A DNA stretch of 64,000 nt from Apiosordaria backusii (GCA_030549205.1 JAUKTV010000027.1:124001-188000); one strand, 5' to 3'; numbered from the stretch's first letter, positions 10,321-22,115 are shown. Program-made: numbers and translations. Notes: a model not told the origin generated them from the letters alone.

Positions 10321-12541
10321 GGTGACAATGCCAGACGAGAATTAGAGCGACTCTGTGCGTGAAAGGTTAGCTTTGATCGCGAGAGATACATCAGCCTCCC
10401 GCGCAGCTCTGGCAACTTATAAAGAAGAGTGGCGGACGTTGTGGGGCCGCAAATGCCGGGTTGAGAGGATCAGAGTGTGTACATGTATATGAAACGGGCC
10501 GGCTATTGTCCATGATGTATGTCTTTTGGTGTCTATGGCATCGCAATGGACCAGTCAAAGCTGCAGACAAGGTTCAGTGATCCAGGAAAGCCAGGTTGCT
10601 GAGCATGAAGTTGTGTGTGCCCCAGATTGTCTGTCGAATGAGAAGCTGGTCATTTGTTCAACATTGTGGGGTTGTGTGTAGGATTGGCAATATCAACCCG
10701 CACTTTCAACAAGAAAGCAATGATTGCCGTGCTCTGGCAATATTATATGCAACCTGAGTGCCGAAAACATGCTGATGTCTGTTAACGGGCTATCATCTAC
10801 ATGTCGGACTGGACGCTAATGCCCATGCATAACCACTGACTCTCGAATTCTGTTGATTATCATCATACCTAGGTACTGCCATATTCCTGGAAGCAACAAA
10901 AATCTCGAACTTCAAGAGGTTACCTTGTAGGAAGGAGCCAGAGACCACCAAAGAACGGAGAACAGATGTCCGGTCCCGAAGAGGCAATGGTGGGCCACTA
11001 GTCCCCAGATCTCTCCTTGAAGGTTCCCCAGATTCATCAAGGCGAGGTGAGGTTCCATGATCCCTCCACACGCCACTGGCACCAAACAAGGCCCAAGCAT
11101 CTTGGGTTCTTGGTCGGCCCTTTATCACAGATAGGTACAAATATAAGCCTTTGTGCGCCCATGATTTCTTTTCTGCTTCTTTGACTTTTCCATCTCGCAG
11201 TTCTTCCCCATCGTATCGACCAATCGAAGCGAACCGTTTATTACCCACGAAAACGCCCATCGCACGCTCTCCCCACAATCCACCGACAGGCATTGCCAAA
11301 GAGGAGCGGCCTCGTGAGCAGTCGCCACGGTTTTGATCCTAGGGCTGGGCCGACGGACCGCGAGATCTACTATACGCAAGTTGATTGGGTATAGCCTGAT
11401 TGAACAACACAATTGTTCGTCAGCGTCCGTCGAGGTTCAGGATAGATGAAAAAACTGAGGGCCCACCGCGACTACAGCGCCAGTAGAAGCTGATGGCTGA
11501 CTGGCGCGACTTTATCCAAAGTGGGGGAGATTACCACGTTGAGCACCACTACGGAATTTCTTCTGGAACCGGCCAACCCCGAGCCGAGGGCCTTCCAAGG
11601 ACCCCTCTACCGCACCGCCCTGGAGCAGCCGCTGGAAATCCCCCGTTGTTGCCGCTGTCTTTGCCGCCAGCCGTTGAGATTCACCTCGACGGGAAACAAC
11701 CGGATTTCCAGGTTGGAATCGAGACAATCGGGGACGCCACCACAGAAGGAAGGGTCGCGGATTTTCTCCATGGATACGGCAGTCTGTTGAAATTGTTCCC
11801 TCTTTGCGCGCCGAATGTTGCATCAACTCGATTCACCGAGGCCCTATCCCGGGATGTGCGGTGATCTCTGCCATCCGCATACATGATGTTGGCTCTTGGT
11901 ATCAAGCAAGATGATTGAGATTGGAGCGCAAACGATCCCCCCTGAGAATGGAGACAGACAACGTCAGCGACCATGCAAGCAAGATTACGGACTCATACAT
12001 AATGCTTGGCCATGTGTCGAGACGTCCCGCGTCGGCGCCTGCTTCCGTTCGGTGCCTTGCCTCCCCTGACTCGGCGTGCCATGCCGCTCCCTCGCCAAAC
12101 ATGAACCCATCAGCTTCTTCCGCCCTGGGGAAAACTTGGGGAAGCCCCACGGCGCGGCTCCTCCTCCAATCTATCTGCTCCCTTCATATCAAGCATGGGT
12201 TTTGCCAACGCCGCAGATCCCATATTCCTTTGGCGGAGGCTATACTCTGGCCATGCAGCAGCAATTTATTTCCCTACATCTACTCCAAGTCATCGGCTCT
12301 GTTTCTGCCGCGGATCCATCCTATCGGTGACATTCCCTTTGTTTTTTCCCCGGACTGCGCTTCCGTAATTCGATCCTGGGAATGCGGAGCCAAGGCGCAG
12401 TCAGCTTATTGCTCGCGATGTGGTTATATCCATGGCCACTCCCCTCCTGGGAACAGTTGTCTCGGGAGGCTGGCTTGTCTTTTCTTGGCCCAGCGCTGAA
12501 TCCAGAATTGTCCTGCGCTTTGGCTGTTCTGGAAACCGAAG
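10321..12541. promoter_or_regulatory. Divergent intergenic region between AA9 and CDH genes
   Basis: This 2.2-kb interval separates the starts of two divergently transcribed cellulolysis genes and must hold both promoters. I see no convincing gene within it. GTGGGG/CTGGGG hexamers compatible with CreA-type sites occur (for example 10441, 10666, 12125), but such degenerate hexamers are expected by chance in this length. Confidence 0.5.
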
Positions 12542-15401
12542 ATGAAGTTCCTCAGTCGCGTTGGGGTGACCGCCCTCGCGGCGTCGCTTTGTGAGTGCCC
12601 CTTTGTTCGTGGTTGTGTAGAGCAGGCCGGCTGACAATCGACAGACTTGCAACATGGTGTGGCTCAGATGGCCGACGGCACCTACACTGATCAGGCATCC
12701 GGCATCAAGTTCAAGACATGGACCCAAGGCGCAGAGGCCACCGAGGCGTCTCCCTTTACCTTCGGCTTGGCTCTTCCAAGTGATGCTTTGACCAAGAACG
12801 CCAACGAATACCTCGGTATCCTGGTGCGTGCATCATCATCCATTGCCCCTTTCTTTCTTGTGCTGATGGAAAATTAGCGCTGCAAAATCGAGGACGCCGC
12901 CGCCCCCGGTTGGTGCGGCCTCTCCCACGGCCAGGCCGGTCAAATGACCCAAGCGTTGCTCTTGGTCGCCTGGGCATCCGAGGGAACAGTCCACACTTCC
13001 TTCCGCTACGCTACGGGCTACACCCTCCCCGACGTCTATACTGGTGACGCCAAGCTCACCCAAGTATCGTCGAACGTCACCGACACCCACTTCGAGCTGA
13101 TCTACCGCTGCCAGAACTGCTTCTCGTGGAACCAGGACGGCACCACTGGGAGCGTTGAGACCACCCAAGGATTCCTCGTTTTGGGCCATGCCGCTGGCAG
13201 CTCTGGCCTGGAGAACCCCGCCTGCCCTGACCGCGCCACCTTTGGTTTCCACGATGCCGGCTTTGGTCAGTGGGGAGCTCCTTTGGAGGGTGCCACCTCT
13301 GAGTCGTATGCTGAGTGGGCCGAGTTGGCCACCACTACTCCTGAGATTGACTGCGAGGGGTAAGTTGGTTTGTAACTGCAAGTTTGTGGAAAACATGTGA
13401 TGCTGATGCTCCTTTTCTTTAGTATTGGCGGTGGTGATGCCGAGTGCACTCCTGCTCCGGAGAAGGTGTACGACTACATTGTTGTTGGCGGTGGTGCCGG
13501 TGGCATCCCCGTTGCCGACAAGCTCAGTGCGGCTGGTCACAGCGTTTTGCTCATCGAAAAGGGGCCTCCTTCCTCTGGCCGTTGGGGCGGTACCATGAAG
13601 CCCAAGTGGCTCGAGGGAACCAACCTCACTCGCTTTGACGTTCCCGGCCTCTGCAACCAAATATGGGTGGACAGTGCCGGAATTGCTTGCACCGACACTG
13701 ATCAAATGGCTGGCTGTGTTCTGGGTGGTGGTACTGCTGTCAACGCTGGTCTTTGGTGGAAGGTATGTGTCGAGCCAAAACCTGCCCTTGGGGAGCTCGT
13801 GCTGACAAGAATGTAGCCGCCCGCGTCTGACTGGGACTACAACTTCCCAGCGGGCTGGAAGTCCAAGGATGTCGAGGCTGCCGCCAAGCGTGTCTTTGAC
13901 CGTATTCCCGGAACATTTAAGCCATCTGCTGATGGTGTCCTCTATCGCCGTGAAGGCTTCGATGTTCTCTCCAGCGGTCTTGCCAAGTCTGGCTACAAGG
14001 AGGTTGTCGCCAACGAGTCACCCAACGAGAAGAACGGCGCCTTCGCCCATACTCACTTCATGTTCCGGTATGGCGAAAGAGACGGCCCGCTCGCCACATA
14101 CCTTGTTTCGGCCAACAACCGTGATAATTTTGACCTGTGGACTGGCAGTGCTGTGCGCAGGGCTATCAGGACAGGTGGTAAGGTTACCGGCGTCGAGCTG
14201 GAATGCTTGAGGGACGGTGGCTACAGCGGTGAGGTTAAGATCAGCGCCAAGGGTGGTGTTATCTTCTCTGCTGGTACCTTTGGCTCTGCCAAGCTTCTCA
14301 TGCGCAGTGAGTATTTCATCCTTTTTTCCGAGGGCTCTTGTGGCCATCAAAGGTGCTAATGAAGCGTACAAAGGCGGTATCGGCCCCCGTGACCAGCTCG
14401 AGATCGTTGCCGGTTCCAAGGACGGCGAGACCTTCATCTCCAGGGACCAGTGGATCGACCTCCCTGTCGGTTCCAACCTCATCGACCATCTCAACACCGA
14501 TCTCATCCTCACCCACCCCGACGTCGTCTTCTATGACTTTTACGAGGCCTGGACTACCCCCAACGATGGTGACAAGGAGCGCTATCTCAACAACCGCACT
14601 GGCATCCTGACCCAGGCCGCTCCCAACATCGGACCCATGGTGAGTGAAAAGATTCGACGCAGCTTTGACGTCAAACAGGATAGCGGACTAATGTTTGAGG
14701 GCCAGGTCTGGGAAGAAGTTACTCCCTCTGATGGCATCCCCCGTCAGTTCCAGTGGACTGCTCGTGTCGAGGGTGACACTCGCATCACCACTTCCCCACG
14801 TATGTGTCTGCCTTTTTCTTTTTTCTTGATTAATCTTCGGAAAGCTAACACTCCCCTCCCAGACGCCATGACTCTCAGCCAGTACCTCGGAAGAGGTGTC
14901 GTCTCCAGAGGCCGCATGACCATCACCCCCGGTCTCGCGACCGCTGTTTCTGAGCATCCCTACCTCCACAACGCCGGCGACAAGGAGGCCGTCATTGCCG
15001 GCATCAAGAAGCTCCAGGCTGCCCTCAACGTGATTCCCAACATCACCTGGGTCTTGCCGCCTCCCACTGGAACCGTTGAGGACTATGTCAATGGCGTATG
15101 TTTTCCCTGATTTTGCCTCCTATTAGACAGCAAACTAACGGATGTGTATATATAGCTCCCCGTCTCCCCCTCTGCCCGCCGCTCCAACCACTGGATGGGC
15201 ACCGCCAAGCTTGGCACCGACGACGGTCGCGAGGCGGGCGGCACCGCTGTTGTCGATTTGGACACCAAGGTCTACGGTACTGACAACCTGTTTGTGGTGG
15301 ACGCATCCATCTTCCCTGGCATGTCGACTGGCAACCCGTCGGGCATGATTGTGATTGCGGCGGAGAGGGCTGCTGAGAGGATCTTGGCTAGGAAGGCTTG
15401 A
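12542..15401 (+). CDS. Cellobiose dehydrogenase (AA8 cytochrome + AA3_1 flavodehydrogenase)
   Basis: Extracellular haemoflavoenzyme that oxidises cellobiose and passes electrons through its cytochrome to LPMOs. Eight exons join in one frame: 12542-12590, 12645-12823, 12878-13359, 13423-13762, 13817-14306, 14374-14799, 14863-15095 and 15156-15401, giving 814 residues. All seven introns are 54-67 bp with GT..AG ends. A signal peptide of about 23 residues precedes the DOMON-type cytochrome (about 25-225, with GWCGLSHGQAGQMT and CQNCFSW). A short linker leads to the FAD-binding GGGAGG near residue 260. The catalytic His is in SNHWMG (about 745) and its partner Asn in TGNPSG (about 793). No C-terminal CBM1 is present. 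The gene appears intact, and its pairing with the divergent AA9 gene supports joint function. Confidence 0.96.
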
Positions 15402-15844
15402 GTACCGTATCATCGGGGGTTGCGGTTGAATGTATAAATAACATGGTGTTAGGTAGTTGGGGAAGTACCCAAGGAAAAAATTGTACATGAGCTCAAATTG
15501 AAAAACAGGGTTGTGTGTGACAGGCCTGGGTTTTTTTAGATTGTGGTTGTTGATGAGGGGTTGGGGAGGTAATGGGCCCTAGGCTGGGTGGGGGAAGAGC
15601 TGGGGGAAGACGAGTAACGTACCTAGGTGGTGGAGCTTTTACTGCCGCTGACAGAGAGGTTGGGTGCGGGGATGGAAGGTTTCAAAAGCTGGGAGCTGGG
15701 ATGGAGAATGTACTACAATCCACTTAGATAGGTAGGTAGGTATCTTGGAAACACAATTATCTTGTAATTAGGTATAGGCTTGGTCACGTGCCGAACATCA
15801 TCAATCTATCCCCCGTCCGTTCCTCTGAAACCATGACAAAAGTT
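15402..15844. other. Convergent 3' intergenic region
   Basis: Short spacer between the 3' end of the CDH gene and the 3' end of the minus-strand SRAP gene. It contains TAGGTAGGTAGGT repeats and no gene. Confidence 0.6.
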
Positions 15845-17252
15845 CTATGCACTATTCCCAAAAAACTTTGTGATCTTCTGAGTCCCTGCCCCCGCCGGAG
15901 CAACTTTGCCTTTTTTCTTCGCTGGACTCCTGCCGGATGTGTGATTACTCGTGGCACTGATCTTTGGCCTTGACGTCGGCTTGACAGGTGACTCCCACTT
16001 CTTCCCTGTTGTTGTGTCCTCTTGTAATTTCTTCCTTGGTGGCTCCTCGTCTGTTATTGTTTCTGTGGTATACGCCTCCCTTTTGATCCCCCTCTTCTGC
16101 GGTGTTGTCAGCGGCGGTTCAAATTCCACTCCTCCCTGGTCACCTTCCTTTTTCACTGCCTCCATACTCTTTATTTCTTTTTCACCTGAAGGTTTCTCAA
16201 CCTCGGCCTCCCCCTCTTCCTCCCCTTTCAGTGGAGGCGGCTGTTTCTTGTTTTTGGCGGCGGCATTGGCGAAGAAGAAGTTGGCAATGTTGCCCTTGTT
16301 CTCCTTGCTCGCCACCGGCACGATGAAGACGGGGTCGTTGTTCCCTACTTTGCCTACTTCCTTGCTGACGGGGTAGACTTCCAGCACTCCGGAATATGGC
16401 TTCAACACCCTCTGAAGATCTTGGCTCCATTCGCACCTCTTTGGGTCCAACCAAGTTTTCATCTCGGGTGACCCCGGGTCGAGGATGACGGGCATGCGGT
16501 CGTGGAGGAATTTCAGCTGGGGGTTGCTGGAGGTGGTGATGATGGTGTAGCTCCAGACCTTGTGGGCTTCTTCGCCTTCTTGTTGGTCAGGGTGGTGGGG
16601 AGAGGGGAGAGTAGCGCAGTCCCATAATCCGGCCAGGAGCATCAGCTTGCCGTCCTTTCGCTTGATGTAGTGAGGGATTTTCTCTTTGCCTTTTTGGAGC
16701 CATTCGTAGAAGCCTTGGGCGGTGACGAGGCAGCGCTTTTTGGACTTCATGCTTGCCCACATGCCGCCGGGCTGGGCGAGGGAGTCGTCGCGGCAGTTGA
16801 TTGTTTTGAGGGTGGAGGGGTAGGAAGGGGAGGATTTAGTCCAGAAGGGGATGAGGCCCCATTTCATTGATTGGAGTTTGTAGGGGGTTGATGATGGGGC
16901 CTCTTGTTGTTGTTGTTGTTGTGGTGGTGGTGGTGGTGGTGGTGGTGGAGATGACGTGGAGGATTCTTCTTGGGGTTCATTCTGAGAGAAGGGGTGAGCG
17001 GGACCGGCGCCGCGCTCGCCGACGTCTGCGCGGTAGACTACACCGTTGTAGCCTGGGGCGAAGTTGTAGGATTGGCGGGGGGCGCCGTCGCCTTCGTCGG
17101 CGGGGGCGTCGTCGACTTGGAGGTCGTAGTCGTTTTGGAGGATTTGGCGGACTTGGGAGGGCCGCTGTGGGAATTTGTTAGTGAGGAAAGCCCACTGGTG
17201 TGAGGTGGGGTAAGAGACTGCTTACCAGGGCCATGGCATATCTGCCGCACAT
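15845..17252 (-). CDS. SRAP / HMCES-type abasic-site crosslinking protein
   Basis: SRAP proteins crosslink through Cys2 to abasic sites in single-stranded DNA and shield them. Exon 1 (17252-17226) encodes MCGRYAMAL; an intron with GTAAGC and CCACAG borders leads to exon 2 (17164-15845), total 448 residues. Cys2 follows the start Met as the family requires. INCRDDS corresponds to the DNA-contacting Asn region, GFYEW carries the conserved Glu and LHDRMPVIL the active-site His. Between the N-terminus and MKWGLIPFW lies a disordered insert with poly-Pro and poly-Gln. The basic, disordered C-terminal third ends in QKITKFFGNSA, a good match to a PCNA-interacting (PIP) box. Yeast and vertebrate relatives act at replication forks; nuclear location here is inference. 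Confidence 0.92.
16903..16949. repeat. Trinucleotide repeats within the SRAP gene
   Basis: Adjacent GTT and GTG trinucleotide tracts encode, on the minus strand, poly-Pro followed by poly-Gln in the disordered N-terminal insert. Length variation between strains is likely. Confidence 0.85.
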
Positions 17253-17863
17253 TTTGAAGGCTAGATTTAGCTGTATCTGTCAAGCACAAGTCGCAAATGT
17301 CGGTAGGTAGGTCAATTGTGCAATGGCTGGTCATTTGACCGTAGATGCATGACGTAGACTGAGAGACGCGAAGGGAACTCTACCCCACTTCAAGACGGGA
17401 CTTCAAGACGCCATGTCAGGTCGCCAGGTCACGTGGGTACTATAACTGCTACCCCGCAGCATTCAATTCCACCCTTGTCCCCCTTAGAGCTACGTCTTAG
17501 TGGGTTGGTGACAACAACCCAGTCCTCTATTATCCCGCCTTTATCAGGCTTCTTGTACAATATGAGCTTTGGCCGAGCTTTTGCCCCGAGCCCTCTTTAA
17601 AAAAAAACAAAAAGAGTCAGCGACTTGGAAGTCAACCTTGTTTTGACAAGTGATGGATCACGAATGGTACCACTGCAAGCGTTTGTGTGATGAATGATGT
17701 ATTGTGTAAGAATCTGTTCAGCTAGCTAGCTCTTGTGTGTGTTGTGGGTCACGTGATTGATGTGCCAGCTGTGTGCCAGTGCCAGGACATGCCCCGATCC
17801 CTGCAAGAAGTCAATTTTCTTTATAGAAGAAATAAAAAAAGGTGGACAAAAAGACGTGGCATA
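17253..17863. other. Intergenic, no supported gene
   Basis: Upstream region of the minus-strand SRAP gene up to the tRNA. No coding region is supported. Confidence 0.5.
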
Positions 17864-17949
17864 CTCTCCCGCCGGGAATTGAACCCGGGTCTCGAGCGTT
17901 GTTGTTGATGGTTGACAAGCTCACATACTGACCACTATACTACGGAAGA
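17864..17949 (-). tRNA. tRNA-Asp(GTC) with intron
   Basis: On the minus strand the acceptor stem pairs TCTTCCG (from 17949) with CGGGAGA, followed by discriminator G. The D-arm contains AGTGGTCAG. The anticodon arm is TGAGC-TT-GTC-A, interrupted after position 37 by an intron of about 14 nt, and closed by GCTCG. The T-arm is CCGGG-TTCAATT-CCCGG. All stems pair with only G-T wobbles. A short intron one base 3' of the anticodon is the canonical nuclear position. The anticodon GTC reads Asp codons. Confidence 0.9.
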
Positions 17950-18135
17950 CTTGAAGATTGACACCCACCGTAGTTTGCTGGAGTGCGGGAGATCCTGCAC
18001 CCTGACCGAACTGCACTATCTTATCTGGGTGATGCCACCTGCTACCAATGTTAGTGCACCAGCAGCCACCAACAACGAAAAATTGAGTGCCATGCTCCAG
18101 ACACCTACAAAACAACAAAACCAAACACCACCAAG

Positions 18136-19236
18136 ATGACGAATCCCACCATATACATTCTCGGGGCAGGAAACATCGGCAAATATGTTGCGCATGCACT
18201 GGCAACACACGTCCCATCGGTGCCTGTCACGCTGATTTTCCGCAAAAGAGACTCTTTCAAAAAGTTTATCGACAGCGGCAGGAAACTCACAAGATGGATC
18301 GATGACAAAACACAGGATTCCAAATCTGGGTTTGGTGCTGAGTATATCGGACAGTCCTACAAGCTAAATCGAGCAATGCCCATCAGCAATTTGATTGTCG
18401 CAACAAAAGGCCAGCAAACATTAGATCCTGTCGGCATCCTTGCGCCTCGCCTCGGTCGCAACTCGACCGTCTTGTTGCTGCAAAACGGCCTCGGAGTACA
18501 CGAAGAACTCAACTCCCAGATAGTTGCCTTCAGATCCCCAGCAAACCGCCCATCATACTGGGCTGGCATCTGCAGCGCCGGCATATCCGGCCGCGGCGGC
18601 ACTAACAACCCCTTTTGTCCCTTCACCTTCCAAATGGCTGGGGAGGGTTCACTCAAGATCGGACCCCTCAGTGAGAACGAGGAGATAGACCAGTCCCATC
18701 TTCTTTGTCAAAGCCTTGTCGAATCCTCTCCCACCCTCCAGACCAAGGTGCTCGACCATCGACGGATCAAGCTCGCCCAAATACGCAAACTGGCCATGAA
18801 TGCCGTGATAAACCCCCTTACAGTCGTGCACAAGTGCCCCAATGGTGCTCTCCGCCATCTGGAAAGCCGCAGAGCTCTACCAGGCGAGCCTGTCACCGCC
18901 CTCGCCGCTGAATTCAGGCCATCATATATGGTGGCAGAAATCGGTCCCGTCGTCCGCGCCGCTCTCAACCTGCCCTCGGGAGACCCCAAGCTTGACAAAG
19001 CCTGGTCAGACGAGGCTTTGCTCAGAGACGTCCTCCGCCTGGCTGATGCCACAGCAGAGAACCGCAGCTCAATGCTGCAGGATATAGAGGGTGACCGGCA
19101 TACCGAGATAGACTATATCACCGGCTGGATTATCAGAAAGGCAAGAGAACTGGGCTTGAAATGTCCTCGGGGAAGCCAGAAGCTGTATCATTACATCAAG
19201 TTCCGGAAATGGCAAAATGGCGAGGTGTTAAGATAG
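18136..19236 (+). CDS. 2-dehydropantoate 2-reductase (ApbA/PanE) family protein
   Basis: A single exon of 366 residues. The N-terminus has a Rossmann motif ILGAGNIG for NADP(H). The second half carries KLAQIRKLAMNAVINPLT, matching the catalytic Lys and conserved Asn of ketopantoate reductases, and the C-terminal all-alpha domain ends near RGSQKLYHYIK. The enzyme of this family reduces ketopantoate to pantoate in pantothenate synthesis, but fungi often have several paralogs of uncertain substrate, and the sequence between the motifs is fungal-specific. The ATG at 18136 is preceded by an A/C-rich leader (CACCAAG), normal for fungal starts. Confidence 0.85.
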   Translation: MTNPTIYILGAGNIGKYVAHALATHVPSVPVTLIFRKRDSFKKFIDSGRKLTRWIDDKTQDSKSGFGAEYIGQSYKLNRAMPISNLIVATKGQQTLDPVGILAPRLGRNSTVLLLQNGLGVHEELNSQIVAFRSPANRPSYWAGICSAGISGRGGTNNPFCPFTFQMAGEGSLKIGPLSENEEIDQSHLLCQSLVESSPTLQTKVLDHRRIKLAQIRKLAMNAVINPLTVVHKCPNGALRHLESRRALPGEPVTALAAEFRPSYMVAEIGPVVRAALNLPSGDPKLDKAWSDEALLRDVLRLADATAENRSSMLQDIEGDRHTEIDYITGWIIRKARELGLKCPRGSQKLYHYIKFRKWQNGEVLR

Positions 19237-19723
19237 GATTGAAGTTTGTAACTGGGATCCAGTTAAATAAGATGACTTAAATCCAAGCTTCTTCAATAGA
19301 TGATCTAAGCTCTTTATCAAAACCATCTAAGCCTTTTACAAAGTTGATCTAAGCTCTTCAAAAACGTAATCTAAGCTTTTACTAGACTTTATCCCAGCTA
19401 TGTTATTATCAAGTATGCTAGGATCGAACTAAAAAAAGTTGCAAAGTGTAAATCCAAAGGTTGATTTCATACTTACCTTACACATATATACCAAGGCTTT
19501 TCTATAGGGTAGATGATATAGTGATGGGTTATCTTGGACTCCCATCTAGGCAGTGTCATACCCTCGTTCTCACTAGATTACTGAAGCTCCTAACACCAGA
19601 TCCAGTTAATTTACATACTTAGCGCTTACCCACTCTCAATCTCTAAATCCCTCAATCTCTCAATCTCTATTATGTCACCCTGCCCACTTCGTACTTCGGC
19701 TGTCCGTGCTCAATGTTTCATTA

Positions 19724-19793
19724 CAATCTAAGCACGTCGCTGATTATATCGTACCTAAAGGGCCAGAACAACGTCCATGCCCGCAGGCAAGAC
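19724..19793. repeat. Dispersed repeat, copy 2
   Basis: Partner of 2891-2959, in the same orientation; shares TTATATCGTACC and CATGCCCGCAGGCAAGA with scattered transitions. Confidence 0.6.
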
Positions 19794-20128
19794 TGTGCCT
19801 GCTACCACTGAAGATAGCATGGCGATAGCGTGAAGCAGCTGCGCTTGTTAAGCGTTTCGATAATCTCTTAAAGAGCCTAGGTTATGCCTTAGAGGCCCCG
19901 TAGTTTATAAGAAAATCATCAGAGTGCTTGGAGGAGGGAGAGAAGATTTGTATCAGCGTTTAGGCTCTGTATTAACGTGAAGGTTAAGGCGTCGCTTGAA
20001 CGACTAATATGCTGTCGATGTCCGGCGCGTTGAGATTTATAAAGACAGCCGCGTTAATAAAGCTATATAGATACTTCTAGCGCTATTGGTTTCCTTTATA
20101 TCGTTTAAACACTGCACTGGCTTACTGG

Positions 20129-20203
20129 CTCGACTCTATGTACCTCGACTCTATGTGGCTCGACTCTCTGTAGCTCGGCTCTCTGTAGCTCGGCTCTCTG
20201 TAG
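20129..20203. repeat. 15-bp tandem repeat, five units
   Basis: Five units of CTCGACTCTCTGTAG or close variants (CTCGACTCTATGTAC, CTCGGCTCTCTGTAG). The last units differ from the first by transitions. Confidence 0.85.
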
Positions 20204-21576
20204 TTATCCCTAATAAGAAATACAGTGCTAACATGTTAGGAGGGGTTTCTATACGTTAGAGTGTGAGGTTAAGCAAGTGGCCTGCGCTGCGTATGCGACG
20301 TGTTTACGACAGGTATACGATAGTGGTTTAATGAAGGTATATTATTCTACCTACACTGAACTTTAGCTATCCCAGAAATCTAGGTCTACCATACTGCCCT
20401 GTATACCTTACCGGCTACCTGGGCTCGGCCACCTCCTTTAGGGACCTCTTTTAGCTACGGAATCTTACAGCTTACTCTAATTTAACCGTTGGTTGAGCGT
20501 ATATGTAGGCGTTCAGCTGTTGCAGCTACGGCGTATGCATTCAGCTGTTACAGCTACAGCGTGTACGCTAAGCCCCGACAGGTCTGCCAGTTACCGGCTA
20601 ACGGGTACTACCGTTGTGTGTTATATACAAAACTTTATGTAGCACGAGCGTTTTTTTGCTAAGGATTTAATTCAACTTTATATATACGTATATTAATTAC
20701 CTTATTAATTTCTAAATCTTTAATATTTAGGCCTATATAAAAAGCCTAAAAACTAAGCCTCTATATACTAATAGTATATATAATATTAGGCTATTATTGT
20801 ATATATTTTTAATTACTTTTATATATAGTTATAGTAGTAATTAGCAGTTCTATATAGGTAATCATATAAGTTGAAGATGTTTATTTAATTTTAAAAGTAA
20901 GCTTAGTATTTGATATGCAAACGAATAGCGTGATAATAATAGGTGTCAAATTGATTGTATTAAATTAATTGTCAAGAAGAAGAAGCTAGTACTGACAAGC
21001 TGTTCTAATATCCTCTACAGGGTGTGCATGGCCATGCACAACATAATGTTAGAGTTTTTCGTATCAGTATTAAACTTTTATTAAAAAGTAAGTAATAAAC
21101 TAAAAAACCTATTGTAGTACTATTGTAAACTAAAGTTCATAATTTTAATAATATATATACTATAATATAGTTAAAATAAACAAAAATGCTAGAGTAGTAA
21201 ATACTAATATAAAATATGCTATATATAGCCTTTTTTCTTAGGCATAAGCATGTAGTAATTGTTGATTGTTAATGAAATGTATATTTAAGTCTGTGGTTGA
21301 TGTGCGTGTATGCGAAGTTAGATTAGATCTTTGGCAAAAAAACGCTTATGCTATATGACGTTTCGTATGTAACGCACAACGCTTCTCGCCCAGGACCTCT
21401 GCCCTCTGGCCACCCTTGACACAACAGTACTTGTTCTTTTATTAAAATTTTCCTGATTGGGCCATTGGCTCCTACGCCTTCCGTCTGCTTTGTTTTCTCC
21501 TCAGGTATGAAATGGGAAGTCTCTTAGCTTCTTTCTTTCCGTCTTACAAGTAAGGCATCAAAAAAGCAAGCTTTGG

Positions 21577-22115
21577 AGACCATAGTGACCATTGACGTGT
21601 CACATGCCCGAGACCACCGAAGCCATCAAAGGGGTTCAGGCGGCTCGGGAATTGGGCCTACGGCTCTCAGAGACTCGAGAGTCGAGGACCACGGGTCTCA
21701 AAGAGATAACGTAACGACCACGCTTCTTTGATCCCGGGAGCCGGATTGGGTTTAATTGATAGGTTCAAAGGCGCAAGCCGGACTCGGAAAATTGAAAGGG
21801 AGGCCTAAGGGAGTGGTATTAAGGACTCTTGACCATAGTAACCATTGACGTGTCACATGCCCGAGACCACCGAAGCCATCAAAGGGGTTCAGGCGGCTCG
21901 GGAACTGGGCCTACGGCTCAAAAATACTCCAGGACCACGGCTCTCAAAGACTCTAGGACCCCGGCTCTCAAAGACTCTAGGACCACGGGTCTTGAAGAGA
22001 TAATGTAACGACTACGCTACTTTGATCCCGGAAGCTAAATTGGGTTTAATTAATAGGTTCAAAGGCGCAGGCCGGATCTGGAAGATTGAAAGGGAGGCCT
22101 AAGGGAGTAGTATTA
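21577..22115 (+). repeat. Tandem duplication of about 250-290 bp upstream of the APH-like gene
   Basis: Unit 1 (about 21577-21830) and unit 2 (about 21831-22115) share GACCATAGT, CCATTGACGTGTCACATGCC, GGTTCAGGCGGCTCGGGAA and GATTGAAAGGGAGGCCTAAG. Unit 2 is longer because a short motif (GGCTCTCAAAGACTCTAGGA) is itself repeated about three times. Unit 2 ends about 165 bp before the start codon of the APH-like gene, so the duplication lies in or next to its promoter. Confidence 0.85.

Larger units (their letters stand above)
19237..21400. repeat. AT-rich, probably RIP-affected repeat tract
   Basis: From about 19.24 kb on there is no gene. Composition becomes strongly AT- and TpA-rich between about 20.6 and 21.35 kb, as expected for repeats hit by repeat-induced point mutation. 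The tract includes the second copy of the 70-bp dispersed repeat (19724-19793), a 15-bp tandem repeat (20129-20203) and a two-unit repeat of about 29 bp near 20505-20565 (TTCAGCTGTTGCAGCTACGG and a variant). I cannot identify a transposon family. Confidence 0.6.

Noticed and set aside
11493..12499. Open frames of 120-195 codons upstream of the CDH gene
   Set aside because: They overlap one another on several frames, lack domains or signal peptides, and do not splice into anything recognisable.
10321..12541. CreA-type GTGGGG/CTGGGG hexamers in the AA9-CDH interval
   Set aside because: The degenerate pattern is expected several times by chance in 2.2 kb on two strands, and no paired or phased sites stand out.
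12836..13705. Minus-strand frame of 289 codons across the CDH gene
   Set aside because: Antisense shadow of CDH exons 3 and 4; it spans CDH introns and has no family resemblance.
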